Part shown: positions 1-8,011 of the stretch, piece by piece | Numbering within the stretch: position 1 is the first letter of the stretch | Layout: each line of letters opens with the position of its first letter | DNA from: CAMLOF01 sp041913045 | Lineage (GTDB): Bacteria; Pseudomonadota; Gammaproteobacteria; Burkholderiales; Burkholderiaceae_C | NCBI GenBank assembly: GCA_041913045.1 | Contig: JAYSGB010000018.1 | Location: 12,748 to 76,747 of the forward strand | Length of the DNA stretch: 64,000 nt | Reading direction: 5' to 3' | Position numbers and translations under genes: made by a program | Notes under the pieces: generated by a model | Seen by the model: the letters and a program-made list of their open reading frames with translations, nothing else | Databases searched by the model: none | Told to the model about the DNA's origin: nothing

Positions 1-1583
1 TGCACACCGATGTTGTTGTTGATGATGAATTCCAGACGCGCTAGGCCGACGCCGCCGTTGGGGATCTGTGCGAAGTCGAAGGCGAGCTGCGGGTTGCCCA
101 CGTTCATCATGATCTTCACGTCCAACTCGGGCATGGCGCCGCGCTTGACTTCGGTGACCTCGGTTTCCAGCAGGCCGTCGTAGATGTTGCCGGTGTCGCC
201 CTCGGCACAGCTCACTGTGACGAGCGTGCCGTCCTTGAGTGTGTCGGTAGCGTTGCCGCAGCCCACCACGGCAGGGATGCCCAGTTCACGCGCGATGATG
301 GCCGCGTGGCAGGTACGCCCGCCACGGTTGGTGACGATGGCGCTGGCGCGCTTCATCACGGGCTCCCAGTTGGGGTCGGTCATGTCGGTGACGAGCACGT
401 CGCCGGGCTGGACCTTGTCCATCTCGGAGATGTTGTGCACCAGGCGCACCGGGCCGGTGCCCACCTTCTGGCCAATCGCCCGGCCAGAAGCCAGCACCGT
501 TCCCTTGCCCTTGAGCTTGTAGCGCATTTCCACCTGGCCTGCCGCCTGGCTCTTCACCGTCTCGGGGCGGGCCTGCAGGATGTAAAGCTGGCCGTCGTTG
601 CCGTCCTTGCCCCATTCAATGTCCATCGGGCGGCCGTAGTGCTGTTCGATCACGACAGCGTACTTGGCCAGTTCACGCACGTCGGCGTCGGTCAGGCTGT
701 AGCGGTTGCGCTGCTCCACGGGCACGTCAATGGTTTTGACGAGCTTTTTGGTGGCAGCTTTTTCCTCGGGCGTGCTGAAAACCATCTGGATCAGCTTGGA
801 GCCCAAGTTGCGACGGATGAGTGCCTGTTTGCCCGCCTTGAGCATGGGCTTGTGCACGTAGAACTCGTCAGGGTTCACAGCGCCCTGCACCACCGTTTCG
901 CCCAGGCCGTAGCTGGAGGTGATGAAAACGACATCTTCAAAGCCGCTTTCGGTGTCGATGGTGAACATCACGCCAGCGGCGCCCAGGTCGGAGCGCACCA
1001 TGCGCTGGATACCGGCAGACAGGGCCACTTCAGAGTGGGTGAAGCCCTTATGCACGCGGTAGCTGATGGCGCGGTCGTTGTAGAGGCTGGCAAAGACTTC
1101 CTTGATCTTGTGCAGGACTTCCTCGATGCCGTGCACGTTCAGGAAGGTTTCCTGCTGACCGGCGAAGGAGGCGTCGGGAAGATCTTCAGCCGTGGCGGAG
1201 GAACGCACGGCGTAGGTTGCGGTGGTGCTGTCGCCGTTGAGGGTGGCGTAGCCGTCGCGGATGGCCTGCTCCAGATCGGCCGGGAAAGGCTGGGCTTCGA
1301 CCATGGCGCGGATCTCGGCGCCGACTTCGGCCAGGGCACGCACGTCTTCGGTGTCCAGCGCGGCCAGTTTGGCGTGGATGCGCTCATCAAGGCCGTCGGC
1401 CTTGAGGAATTCGCGGAAAGCATGCGCTGTGGTAGCAAAGCCCGTGGGCACCCGCACGCCTTGCGGCAGTTGCGAGATCATCTCGCCGAGGCTGGCGTTC
1501 TTGCCGCCGACGGCTTCGACGTCGCTCATTCTGAGTTGTTCGAAGGGCACGACCAGGGCGGTCGGGCTGAACAGTTGGGACAT
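1..1583 (-). CDS. ppsA: Phosphoenolpyruvate synthase, N-terminal part (runs off left edge)
   Basis: Makes PEP from pyruvate and ATP (with AMP and phosphate as products) for gluconeogenesis; cytosolic. About 527 codons are visible of the roughly 790 usual for the family, so the C-terminal PEP-binding barrel is mostly outside the window. The first 340 residues are the ATP-grasp-like nucleotide-binding domain (SVGGKNASLGEM-type start, YAVRSSATAED motif). The swivelling phosphohistidine domain follows, with the motif GGRTCHAAIIAREL, catalytic His at about residue 426. ATG at 1581-1583 is preceded by a good ribosome binding site (TAGGAG) 7 bases away. It diverges from ppsR, its post-translational regulator, with 138 bp between starts. 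Confidence 0.97.
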   Translation of the reverse strand, partial: MSQLFSPTALVVPFEQLRMSDVEAVGGKNASLGEMISQLPQGVRVPTGFATTAHAFREFLKADGLDERIHAKLAALDTEDVRALAEVGAEIRAMVEAQPFPADLEQAIRDGYATLNGDSTTATYAVRSSATAEDLPDASFAGQQETFLNVHGIEEVLHKIKEVFASLYNDRAISYRVHKGFTHSEVALSAGIQRMVRSDLGAAGVMFTIDTESGFEDVVFITSSYGLGETVVQGAVNPDEFYVHKPMLKAGKQALIRRNLGSKLIQMVFSTPEEKAATKKLVKTIDVPVEQRNRYSLTDADVRELAKYAVVIEQHYGRPMDIEWGKDGNDGQLYILQARPETVKSQAAGQVEMRYKLKGKGTVLASGRAIGQKVGTGPVRLVHNISEMDKVQPGDVLVTDMTDPNWEPVMKRASAIVTNRGGRTCHAAIIARELGIPAVVGCGNATDTLKDGTLVTVSCAEGDTGNIYDGLLETEVTEVKRGAMPELDVKIMMNVGNPQLAFDFAQIPNGGVGLARLEFIINNNIGV

Positions 1584-1721
1584 GGTAGGACTCCTAAGTT
1601 AAAAAACCGGGAGCCACCCCGCCACCACCACCCCGATCGTTGTTGTGTTCTGGGAGGTGCCGGAAGCCAGGCGACAAATCTGGATAATGGGCGTGATTGT
1701 AGGTCCTTGGCTCCCAACACC

Positions 1722-2531
1722 ATGCCCCACCGCACCGCCTTCTTCATTTCCGATGGCACCGGCATCACCGCCGAAACGTTTGCCAAGGCCATCCTGGCGC
1801 AGTTCGAGATCAACCCCAAGCGCGTGCGCCTGCCCTTCGTGGACGACGCCGACAAAGCCTTCCAGGCGGTACGCCAGATCAACCATGCCGCCGAGGTGGA
1901 CGGCGTGCGCCCGCTGGTCTTCACCACCGTGGTGAACATGGAAGTGCTGGCGGTGCTGCGGGCAGAGTGCAAGGGCATGCTGATTGACATGTTCGGCACG
2001 TTCATTTCCCCGCTGGAGCACGAACTGGGCATAAAGTCCAACCACCGTGTGGGGCGCTTTTCAGACGTTTCCAAGAGCCAGGAGTACCACGACCGGATCG
2101 AGGCCATCAACTTTGCGCTGGAACACGACGACGGTCAGACGAACAACAATCTAGAGTCGTCAGATGTGATTCTGGTTGGGGTGAGCCGCAGCGGCAAGAC
2201 GCCGACATCGCTCTACCTGGCCATGCAGTTCGGGCTGAAGGCGTCGAACTACCCGCTGATTCCGGACGACTTTGAACGCCGGCAGCTGCCCCCGCCGCTG
2301 GTTCCTTTCAAGAAGAAGCTGTTTGGGTTGACCATCCAGCCAGAGCGGTTGAGCGAGATCCGCAACGAACGCCGCCCGAATTCGCGCTACGCCAGCCTGC
2401 AGAATTGCCGGTACGAGGTGTCGGAGGCCGAGGCCATGATGCGCCGCGCGGGCATACGCACACTGTCCACCACGACCAAGTCGATCGAAGAGATCGCCAC
2501 CATCATCCGCCAGGAACTGAACCTGGAGTGA
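1722..2531 (+). CDS. ppsR: PEP synthase regulatory protein (bifunctional kinase/pyrophosphorylase, DUF299)
   Basis: 269 residues. Family members inactivate PEP synthase by ADP-dependent threonine phosphorylation and reactivate it by phosphate-dependent dephosphorylation. Seen here: the N-terminal FFISDGTGITAET motif and a P-loop-like GVSRSGKTPTS around residue 150, both typical of DUF299. The open frame extends far upstream, but that part is antisense to ppsA. The ATG at 1722 begins the conserved MPHRTAFFISDG sequence and is the only sensible start. No strong Shine-Dalgarno is visible. The divergent arrangement with its target ppsA supports the assignment. Its stop is one base from the stop of the convergent transglycosylase. 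Confidence 0.96.
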   Translation: MPHRTAFFISDGTGITAETFAKAILAQFEINPKRVRLPFVDDADKAFQAVRQINHAAEVDGVRPLVFTTVVNMEVLAVLRAECKGMLIDMFGTFISPLEHELGIKSNHRVGRFSDVSKSQEYHDRIEAINFALEHDDGQTNNNLESSDVILVGVSRSGKTPTSLYLAMQFGLKASNYPLIPDDFERRQLPPPLVPFKKKLFGLTIQPERLSEIRNERRPNSRYASLQNCRYEVSEAEAMMRRAGIRTLSTTTKSIEEIATIIRQELNLE

Positions 2532-2532
2532 G

Positions 2533-3420
2533 TCACATCGCGCCCGGACGGGCGTGAACTGGGGAGCGATAGAAGTGCAGGATGCGCTGCACGTAGTTCT
2601 GCGTTTCAGCGTAGGGGGGCACGCCGCCATGCTTTTCCACGGCGCCCTCGCCAGCGTTGTAGGCGGCGGAGGCCAGCGCCACGTTGCCATTGAAACGTTC
2701 CAGCAACCAGCGCAGGTAGGCCAGGCCGCCACGCACATTCTGCTCGGGGTCGAAAGCGTTGCGAACACCAAAACGCGCTGCCGTGTCGGGAATGAGCTGC
2801 ATCAGCCCCTGTGCATTTTTTGGTGATACGGCTGAAGGATCGAGGTTCGACTCTGCCCGCGCAATGGCGAGAGCAAGGCGGTAGTCCACGTCAAACCTAG
2901 GCGCCAGGCGGCGTATCAACTGCGCGTGGCGTTGCTTGTCGCGGGGCAAAGTGAGCATGTAGCGTTCCACCACTTCCTGCGGAACGACAGGCTCCACTGC
3001 TGGTTCGCTGCGAGCCAGTTCGAAGGCCACCAACCGCCCCGTCAGCAGGCACTCGGGCCAGACATCCACTGGGCGCTGACCTTCAAGCAAGGCGACGGCT
3101 CTTTCGTGGCCGCGCTGGGCAGCCATGCCCAGCAGCGAAAGCCCTTCCAGTCGGCCAGGCTCGTCAGCACGTTCAAGAAACAGCTTGCCCAGCCGGTACT
3201 GGGCCTCGACGCTGCCAAAGCGGGCTGCCGCACAATAACGCTCAGCCGCCAGCACGGGATTGCGGCGTTTCTGGGCGTCGTAACCCTCTTCCAGCCAGCG
3301 GGACAGCTTGGGTGGTTCATCACTCCATTCGGGCGGGCCGTCGTCAGGCATGGACGTGGCCATGGCGGCGGCGCAGGCCAGCACACCAAGAAACCCGAAT
3401 CCAAGCCTGTGCAGTCTCAT
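2533..3420 (-). CDS. Periplasmic lytic transglycosylase with Sel1-like repeats (SLT domain)
   Basis: 295 residues. A signal peptide of about 20 residues (MRLHRLGF, hydrophobic core to AMA) sends it to the periplasm. Residues 45-115 contain Sel1/TPR-like repeats (AAERYCAAARFGSVEAQYRLG). The C-terminal SLT goose-lysozyme-type domain begins near residue 165. The catalytic Glu190 lies in ARAESNLDPSAVS, followed by GLMQLIPDTA and the AYNAGEGAV motif. It should cleave the MurNAc-GlcNAc bond of peptidoglycan to give 1,6-anhydro ends. The ATG at 3420 overlaps the stop of the upstream membrane protein (ATGA), which fixes the start although the frame is open to 3501. Confidence 0.93.
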   Translation of the reverse strand: MRLHRLGFGFLGVLACAAAMATSMPDDGPPEWSDEPPKLSRWLEEGYDAQKRRNPVLAAERYCAAARFGSVEAQYRLGKLFLERADEPGRLEGLSLLGMAAQRGHERAVALLEGQRPVDVWPECLLTGRLVAFELARSEPAVEPVVPQEVVERYMLTLPRDKQRHAQLIRRLAPRFDVDYRLALAIARAESNLDPSAVSPKNAQGLMQLIPDTAARFGVRNAFDPEQNVRGGLAYLRWLLERFNGNVALASAAYNAGEGAVEKHGGVPPYAETQNYVQRILHFYRSPVHARPGAM

Positions 3421-3788
3421 GTCTTTTGCGCCTTTTTCTTGCCGAGATCGAGACCGTGGGCATGCCGACTGAGGGCAAAGTTGCAGAAGATCTTCATCCA
3501 CAGGGTGACACCAGCCACGGCAATCCAGTCTTCACGGGCAATGGCCTGGAACCCCAGAACCGCGACCAGCACACCGATCAGCACCACGGCGCCGATCAAG
3601 TTGATCGCCATTTCATAGGGAGCGTACCGCTCAGGGTTGGCTGGAGGCAGCCCCTTCTTGAGAGCCACCTCGGAAAAATCACGCTTGACAAGAATGCGCC
3701 AAGCACGCCGCGCCCAGAAAAACGACACAGGAAAAAGGGCCAGCAAAAAGACCCAATCCAGTATGGCAATACTTACACCCCAGTTCAT
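3417..3788 (-). CDS. Small inner-membrane protein of unknown function
   Basis: 123 residues beginning MNWGVSIAILDW. Two hydrophobic segments are visible, at about residues 5-24 (followed by the positive stretch ARRAWRILVKR) and 63-82 (INLIGAVVLIGVLVAVLG), plus a more amphipathic stretch after 88. The tail is lysine-rich (LGKKKAQKT). The frame is open well upstream, but the ATG at 3788 starts the first natural membrane segment. It is translationally coupled to the transglycosylase by an ATGA overlap, so a cell-envelope role is possible. I do not recognise a family. Confidence 0.75.
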   Translation of the reverse strand: MNWGVSIAILDWVFLLALFPVSFFWARRAWRILVKRDFSEVALKKGLPPANPERYAPYEMAINLIGAVVLIGVLVAVLGFQAIAREDWIAVAGVTLWMKIFCNFALSRHAHGLDLGKKKAQKT

Positions 3789-3987
3789 CTTGAATAACTC
3801 GCTTTCATGATCCAACTTGGATTCTCTGCCAAAGTCAGGGGATTGTCCAAGGTGGAGCCCCCTTGGATGAAGAGAATAATTTTGCCGGGCAACTTGCCGT
3901 CTAAGTTGACCGTTCTTGACCCCGCGCAAGGTTGCACGCGCAGGCGTGTGTAGGATGCCCGGTATCGTCCAACAGCAGGCCATCCAC

Positions 3988-5448
3988 ATGACCAGCCAAC
4001 CCCTGCCCCGCAGTGCCGACAACCACGTCAACCTCATCACCACACCCGTGTCGGCGTTGGTGAAACGCACTGCGGTTTCACTGCCACCGCACACGACCAT
4101 CCGGGAAGCGGCGCAGACCATGCGCGACGAACGGGTGTCGTCTGTGCTGATCGTCCGGGATGGCGTGCTTTTCGGCCTGGTCACAGACCGTGACCTGCGC
4201 AACCGGGTGGTGGCGGCTGGGCTGGACACCTCCCGCCCGATCATGGAGATCGCCACGCTCGCTCCCATGACGATCAACCTGAACAGCCACGCGTTCGACG
4301 CGCTGCTGATGATGGCTCGCCACAACATCCATCACGTTCCAGTGATGAACGGTCAGCAGGTGGCGGGCATGATCACCAGTACCGACCTGACCGAGCAACA
4401 GAGCAATTCGGCGGTGTACCTGGCTGGCGCCATTTACAAGCAGACCAGCGTGGAAGGGCTGGTGGAGACGAGCCAGCGCATCAAGCAACTGCAGCAGAAC
4501 CTGGCTGCCGCCGAAGCCAGCGCCTACAGCACTGGGCACATTGTCTCGGCCATCACCGACGCGCTGACCTCGCGCCTGCTGCAGTTGGGGGAGTTGCGCC
4601 TGGGTCCGCCGCCCGTGGAATACGCCTGGGTGGCTGCAGGCTCCCAGGGCCGCAACGAGCAGACGGCCAAATCCGACCAGGACAACTGCATGGTCTTGGA
4701 CGACGCCTACGACGAGCATCTGCATGGCGAATACTTCAGCGAACTGGCCCGTTTTGTGTGCGATGGACTGAACGCCTGTGGCTATGTGTACTGCCCTGGC
4801 GAGATGATGGCGATGACCGATCAGTGGCGCCAGCCGCTACGACAGTGGCAGCAATACTTCCGCGGCTGGATTGAACAGCCCGACCCCAAGGCGCTGATGC
4901 TGACCTGCGTGTTCTTTGACCAGCGCCTCGTTTACGGCAAACGCGAACTGCTGGACACGCTCCGCAAAGATGTGCTGACCCGCAGCAGGGAGCAAAGCAT
5001 CTTTCTGGCATTCATGGTCGGCAACGCACTCACGCACCAGCCACCCTTGAACTGGCTGGGCAACCTGTCGTTGATCAAGAGCGGCGAGAACGAGGGCACC
5101 ATCGATCTGAAGCACACAGGCATAGTCCCAATCGTGGACCTGGCCCGCGTTTACGCTTTGGCAGGCGGCTCACCTGCGGTTAACACCCGGGAACGGCTGG
5201 AGAACGCAGCTGCAAGTGGAGAGATCACCGAGCAGCGTGTGCGCGATCTGCTGGACGCACTGGAGTACCTCAGCACGCTGCGCCTACAGCACCAGGCACG
5301 ACGCATGTCCGAAGGGCATGCCGCCGATAACTTCTTGCGACCTGACGAGCTGTCAAACCTGGAGCGCGGGCACCTGCGTGACGCTTTCGGCATTGTGAAA
5401 AGCCTGCAAGGCGTATTGGAAAACCGCTACCAAGCAGGTCGTTTCTAG
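3988..5448 (+). CDS. CBS-domain protein with DUF294 nucleotidyltransferase-like domain
   Basis: 486 residues from the ATG at 3988. Residues 20-145 form a CBS pair, an adenosyl-ligand sensor (TIREAAQTMRDERVSSVLIV, then AFDALLMMARHNIHHVPVM). A short coiled linker follows, then a DUF294 putative nucleotidyltransferase domain with the motif GSQGRNEQTAKSDQDN near residues 217-232, and a DUF294_C helical domain to the end. Most relatives of about 600-640 residues also have an N-terminal cyclic-nucleotide-binding domain; that is missing here, and 3789-3987 does not encode one. The DUF294/CBS protein is a genomic partner of acetate-type SSS symporters and DnaQ-like exonucleases in other proteobacteria (from memory: P. 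aeruginosa PA3232-PA3235). No biochemical function is established to my knowledge. It converges on the exonuclease gene and shares the CTAG at 5445-5448 with it. Confidence 0.88.
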   Translation: MTSQPLPRSADNHVNLITTPVSALVKRTAVSLPPHTTIREAAQTMRDERVSSVLIVRDGVLFGLVTDRDLRNRVVAAGLDTSRPIMEIATLAPMTINLNSHAFDALLMMARHNIHHVPVMNGQQVAGMITSTDLTEQQSNSAVYLAGAIYKQTSVEGLVETSQRIKQLQQNLAAAEASAYSTGHIVSAITDALTSRLLQLGELRLGPPPVEYAWVAAGSQGRNEQTAKSDQDNCMVLDDAYDEHLHGEYFSELARFVCDGLNACGYVYCPGEMMAMTDQWRQPLRQWQQYFRGWIEQPDPKALMLTCVFFDQRLVYGKRELLDTLRKDVLTRSREQSIFLAFMVGNALTHQPPLNWLGNLSLIKSGENEGTIDLKHTGIVPIVDLARVYALAGGSPAVNTRERLENAAASGEITEQRVRDLLDALEYLSTLRLQHQARRMSEGHAADNFLRPDELSNLERGHLRDAFGIVKSLQGVLENRYQAGRF

Positions 5449-7640
5449 TACTTCAGACGAGCGTAGTACGTACGCTGGGCGGCTTCGCGGGCCTGACCCA
5501 GTGTGTGTATGCCCTTTTCCGCCAACAAGGGAATCAGCTTCAGAAACACCTCGGCGGTCACCATGGCATCACCCATGGCTGTATGCCGCCCGATGACCGT
5601 GACGTTGAACCGCTCGGCAATGGCCTCCAACCGGTGAGAGTCCTGACTGGGGTGGATAAGTGCCGATAGCAGCAGGGTGTCGAGCACGGGCTGGTCGAAA
5701 CTCAGGCCTGTGGTTTTTTCCTTGAGTTGCAAGAAGCGCATGTCGAACGCAGCGTTGTGCGCCACCAGCACCGTGTCGTGCGCAAAAGCGTGGAATGCGG
5801 GAAGCACTTCCAGAATGTCGGGTTGACCCTGCACCATGTCCGGCGTGATGCCATGGATGGGAATGGACTCTGGCGGAATGCTGCGGCGTGGGTTGACGAG
5901 CTGCTCGAAGCTCTCTTGCCGCAGCAGCTTGCCGTTGACGATGCGCGTGGCACCGATCTGGATGATCTCGTCGCCCTGCGACGGGTTGAGGCCGGTGGTT
6001 TCCGTATCGAACACGGTGTAGGCCAGATCGGTCAGGGGCACGTCCTCCAGAGCCTGGCTGCGCGCGGAGGTGCGAAACAGGTCGAAGTCGTAGTATTCGG
6101 GGCGGCTTTCGGTTCGCACGAATGTGGCCACGTCGAGTTGCTCTTGGGGTTGCGCAGTGGGCAGCAGGAAGCGGAAGTAAGCCCGGTGACTGGCACGGTG
6201 CCGCTCGAACCAGAACGCGCCGCCATGGCGCTCAACCACGTCCCGAACGGTCAGCGAAGACGCGTCTGCCCCGGCCCGCATGGCGTCCATTTCCCAGCTC
6301 ATCACGGTCTCGGTACTGATGGCCTGGCCTGACCACACCAGATCGAGTTCTGCGCGTTGCGACGCCTGGGTGGCTGGCTGCAGACGCAAGGACACGTACC
6401 TGACGTCAAACTCGTCCTTCAACCTTGCGCTCAGGTACACCAGCGCCTGCATCACGGAAAAGCTCTCCACCCGCAGCCACAAGGCACCGTCGGCATCAAC
6501 GTCCTTCACGGGCACGCCGACAACTTCCTCAATGCGCCTGCTCACGGCAGACAGCAGGTCTGCGCCGAGCATGTCTTCCAGCGGCCACCGTGTCTTGATG
6601 CCACTGGCCGCGCGGTTGGACAGGTCCTGCACGCGAGCGCTCATGGCGCGCACTTCGTCACGCACGACATTGAGGAAACGCTCTCGCATGGGAGCATCAA
6701 GGTCGGGGTAGTCAAGCATTTCAACTGCCGCCTGGATGTTGGCCAGCGTTGCACGGCTGCCTTCGGTAAGGCCCAGGAGCAACTGGTCACGTTCGGCTTC
6801 TTCTTCGTACTCGCGGGTGATGTTGTCCAGCATAAGCACGTAGCCTGCCAGGGCCAAGGGGGAATCTGCGTCGTCTTGCTCGTGCACCTGGCGAACTGGC
6901 GCCATCTGCACACGCAGGAGCTGCCCCGCCCGCGTTGTGGTGACGAACTGCGCCGAGGGGCTGGCCACGCCACGGCGCATGCGCTGCTGCACGCTTTCGA
7001 GCGCATGGGCGACGAGCTTCCGATCAAAGACCGCGTAGATCGAGCGCCCCAACCCGATAAGCTCAGCGCCGTCGGCCAGACGCGGCGCGTTGGACAGCGC
7101 CCGAAACTGCACCCTGGCACGGTTGTTGTAGAGCAGGACGCGGCCGTCGAGGTTGCAGACGACGACGCTTTGCGTCAGCTCGGACATGAGTGCCGCCAGA
7201 CGGGATTTTTCCTGCTCGATGTCTTTCGCGGCCTCACGGACCTTGGCGTCCATCTCGGCGCGCAAACCCTCGCGTTGGGCCACGAGCTGGTTGATGAGTT
7301 CAACGGTGGCACGGGTCTCGCGGTTGCCTGCGGGTTCCAGTTGGCGAACCACGCCGGTGCGCAGCAACACCTGAACATGCTCCACCAACTGCGCAGCAGG
7401 CACCACCCAATAACGGAACCACATTTGCAGCGCCCAGGCAAACAGACCTACGCCCCCCATCCACGCAAGCACCAGCAGCGGCCAGCGCTCGGCCAGCATG
7501 GAACTGAACGTCGCAGATGACTCGCCTTCAAGCGTGCTCGACAGCAGCCAAAGGGTTGCCACGAGCCACACAGCCAGCCCAAGGCCACTGGCGAGCAGCA
7601 ATCCCCAGACGCGCCTGTCGGGACGGCGCGCGCGGCTCAC
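5445..7640 (-). CDS. Membrane PAS/degenerate histidine kinase fused to DnaQ-type 3'-5' exonuclease
   Basis: 731 residues, GTG start at 7640 overlapping the receiver stop (GTGA). Two membrane spans (about 13-34 and 53-72) are followed by a HAMP-like/coiled region to 150 and a PAS domain at about 155-285 (QSVVVCNLDGRVLLYNN). A kinase-core remnant follows at about 285-495. Where a HisKA domain should read SHELRTPL it has EGSRATLANIQ, so the phospho-acceptor His is absent. The ATP lid is also eroded; only VRDVVERHGGAFWFE resembles a G-box region. A DEDDh exonuclease domain occupies 540-725: DTETTG with Asp545 and Glu547, HNAAFD, and HTAMGDAM as ExoIII. All its catalytic acids look intact. The nuclease should hydrolyse DNA or RNA from 3' ends; the front half looks like a sensory pseudokinase. 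The substrate is unknown. Confidence 0.9.
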   Translation of the reverse strand: MSRARRPDRRVWGLLLASGLGLAVWLVATLWLLSSTLEGESSATFSSMLAERWPLLVLAWMGGVGLFAWALQMWFRYWVVPAAQLVEHVQVLLRTGVVRQLEPAGNRETRATVELINQLVAQREGLRAEMDAKVREAAKDIEQEKSRLAALMSELTQSVVVCNLDGRVLLYNNRARVQFRALSNAPRLADGAELIGLGRSIYAVFDRKLVAHALESVQQRMRRGVASPSAQFVTTTRAGQLLRVQMAPVRQVHEQDDADSPLALAGYVLMLDNITREYEEEAERDQLLLGLTEGSRATLANIQAAVEMLDYPDLDAPMRERFLNVVRDEVRAMSARVQDLSNRAASGIKTRWPLEDMLGADLLSAVSRRIEEVVGVPVKDVDADGALWLRVESFSVMQALVYLSARLKDEFDVRYVSLRLQPATQASQRAELDLVWSGQAISTETVMSWEMDAMRAGADASSLTVRDVVERHGGAFWFERHRASHRAYFRFLLPTAQPQEQLDVATFVRTESRPEYYDFDLFRTSARSQALEDVPLTDLAYTVFDTETTGLNPSQGDEIIQIGATRIVNGKLLRQESFEQLVNPRRSIPPESIPIHGITPDMVQGQPDILEVLPAFHAFAHDTVLVAHNAAFDMRFLQLKEKTTGLSFDQPVLDTLLLSALIHPSQDSHRLEAIAERFNVTVIGRHTAMGDAMVTAEVFLKLIPLLAEKGIHTLGQAREAAQRTYYARLKY

Positions 7641-8011
7641 GCGCCAGCCCCCAGCATCTCGCGCACCTTATCCAGCAGTTCCTTGGTAGAAAAAGGCTTG
7701 GTCATGTAGGCGTCGGCCCCCAGTGCCATGCCCTTGGCCACGTCGGTGTCGCGGCCCTTGGCGGTGAGCATCATGATGCGCGTGCCCTGCAAGTCTTCGC
7801 GTGCGCGGACTTCCTGGCACACGTCAAAACCGTTCTTGCGCGGCATCATCACGTCCAGCAGCACCAGTGCCGGGTGGTGTGTCTCGATGGACTCAATCGC
7901 TTCCTGTCCGTCCCGGGCGATCTTGACGTCGTAGCCCTCGCGCGTCATGAGGAACTCAAGCGATATGAGGATGTTGGGCTCGTCGTCGGCGATGAGTATG
8001 GTGGTTGTCAT
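7637..8011 (-). CDS. Receiver-only response regulator (CheY-like)
   Basis: 124 residues, a single REC domain and nothing else. The acidic pocket is in IADDEPN (about 8-12), the phospho-acceptor is Asp53 in LLDVMMPRKNG, the switch Thr is in MLTAKG, and the conserved Lys is 105 in YMTKPF. There is no DNA-binding or enzymatic output domain. It therefore probably works by protein contact, or relays phosphate from the transporter-type kinase encoded just upstream. Possible targets are the pseudokinase-exonuclease just downstream or a regulator elsewhere; that is inference. ATGA overlap with the kinase gene and GTGA overlap with the exonuclease gene show one translationally coupled unit. The open frame continues to 8104, but the ATG at 8011 starts the REC fold. 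Confidence 0.95.
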   Translation of the reverse strand: MTTTILIADDEPNILISLEFLMTREGYDVKIARDGQEAIESIETHHPALVLLDVMMPRKNGFDVCQEVRAREDLQGTRIMMLTAKGRDTDVAKGMALGADAYMTKPFSTKELLDKVREMLGAGA

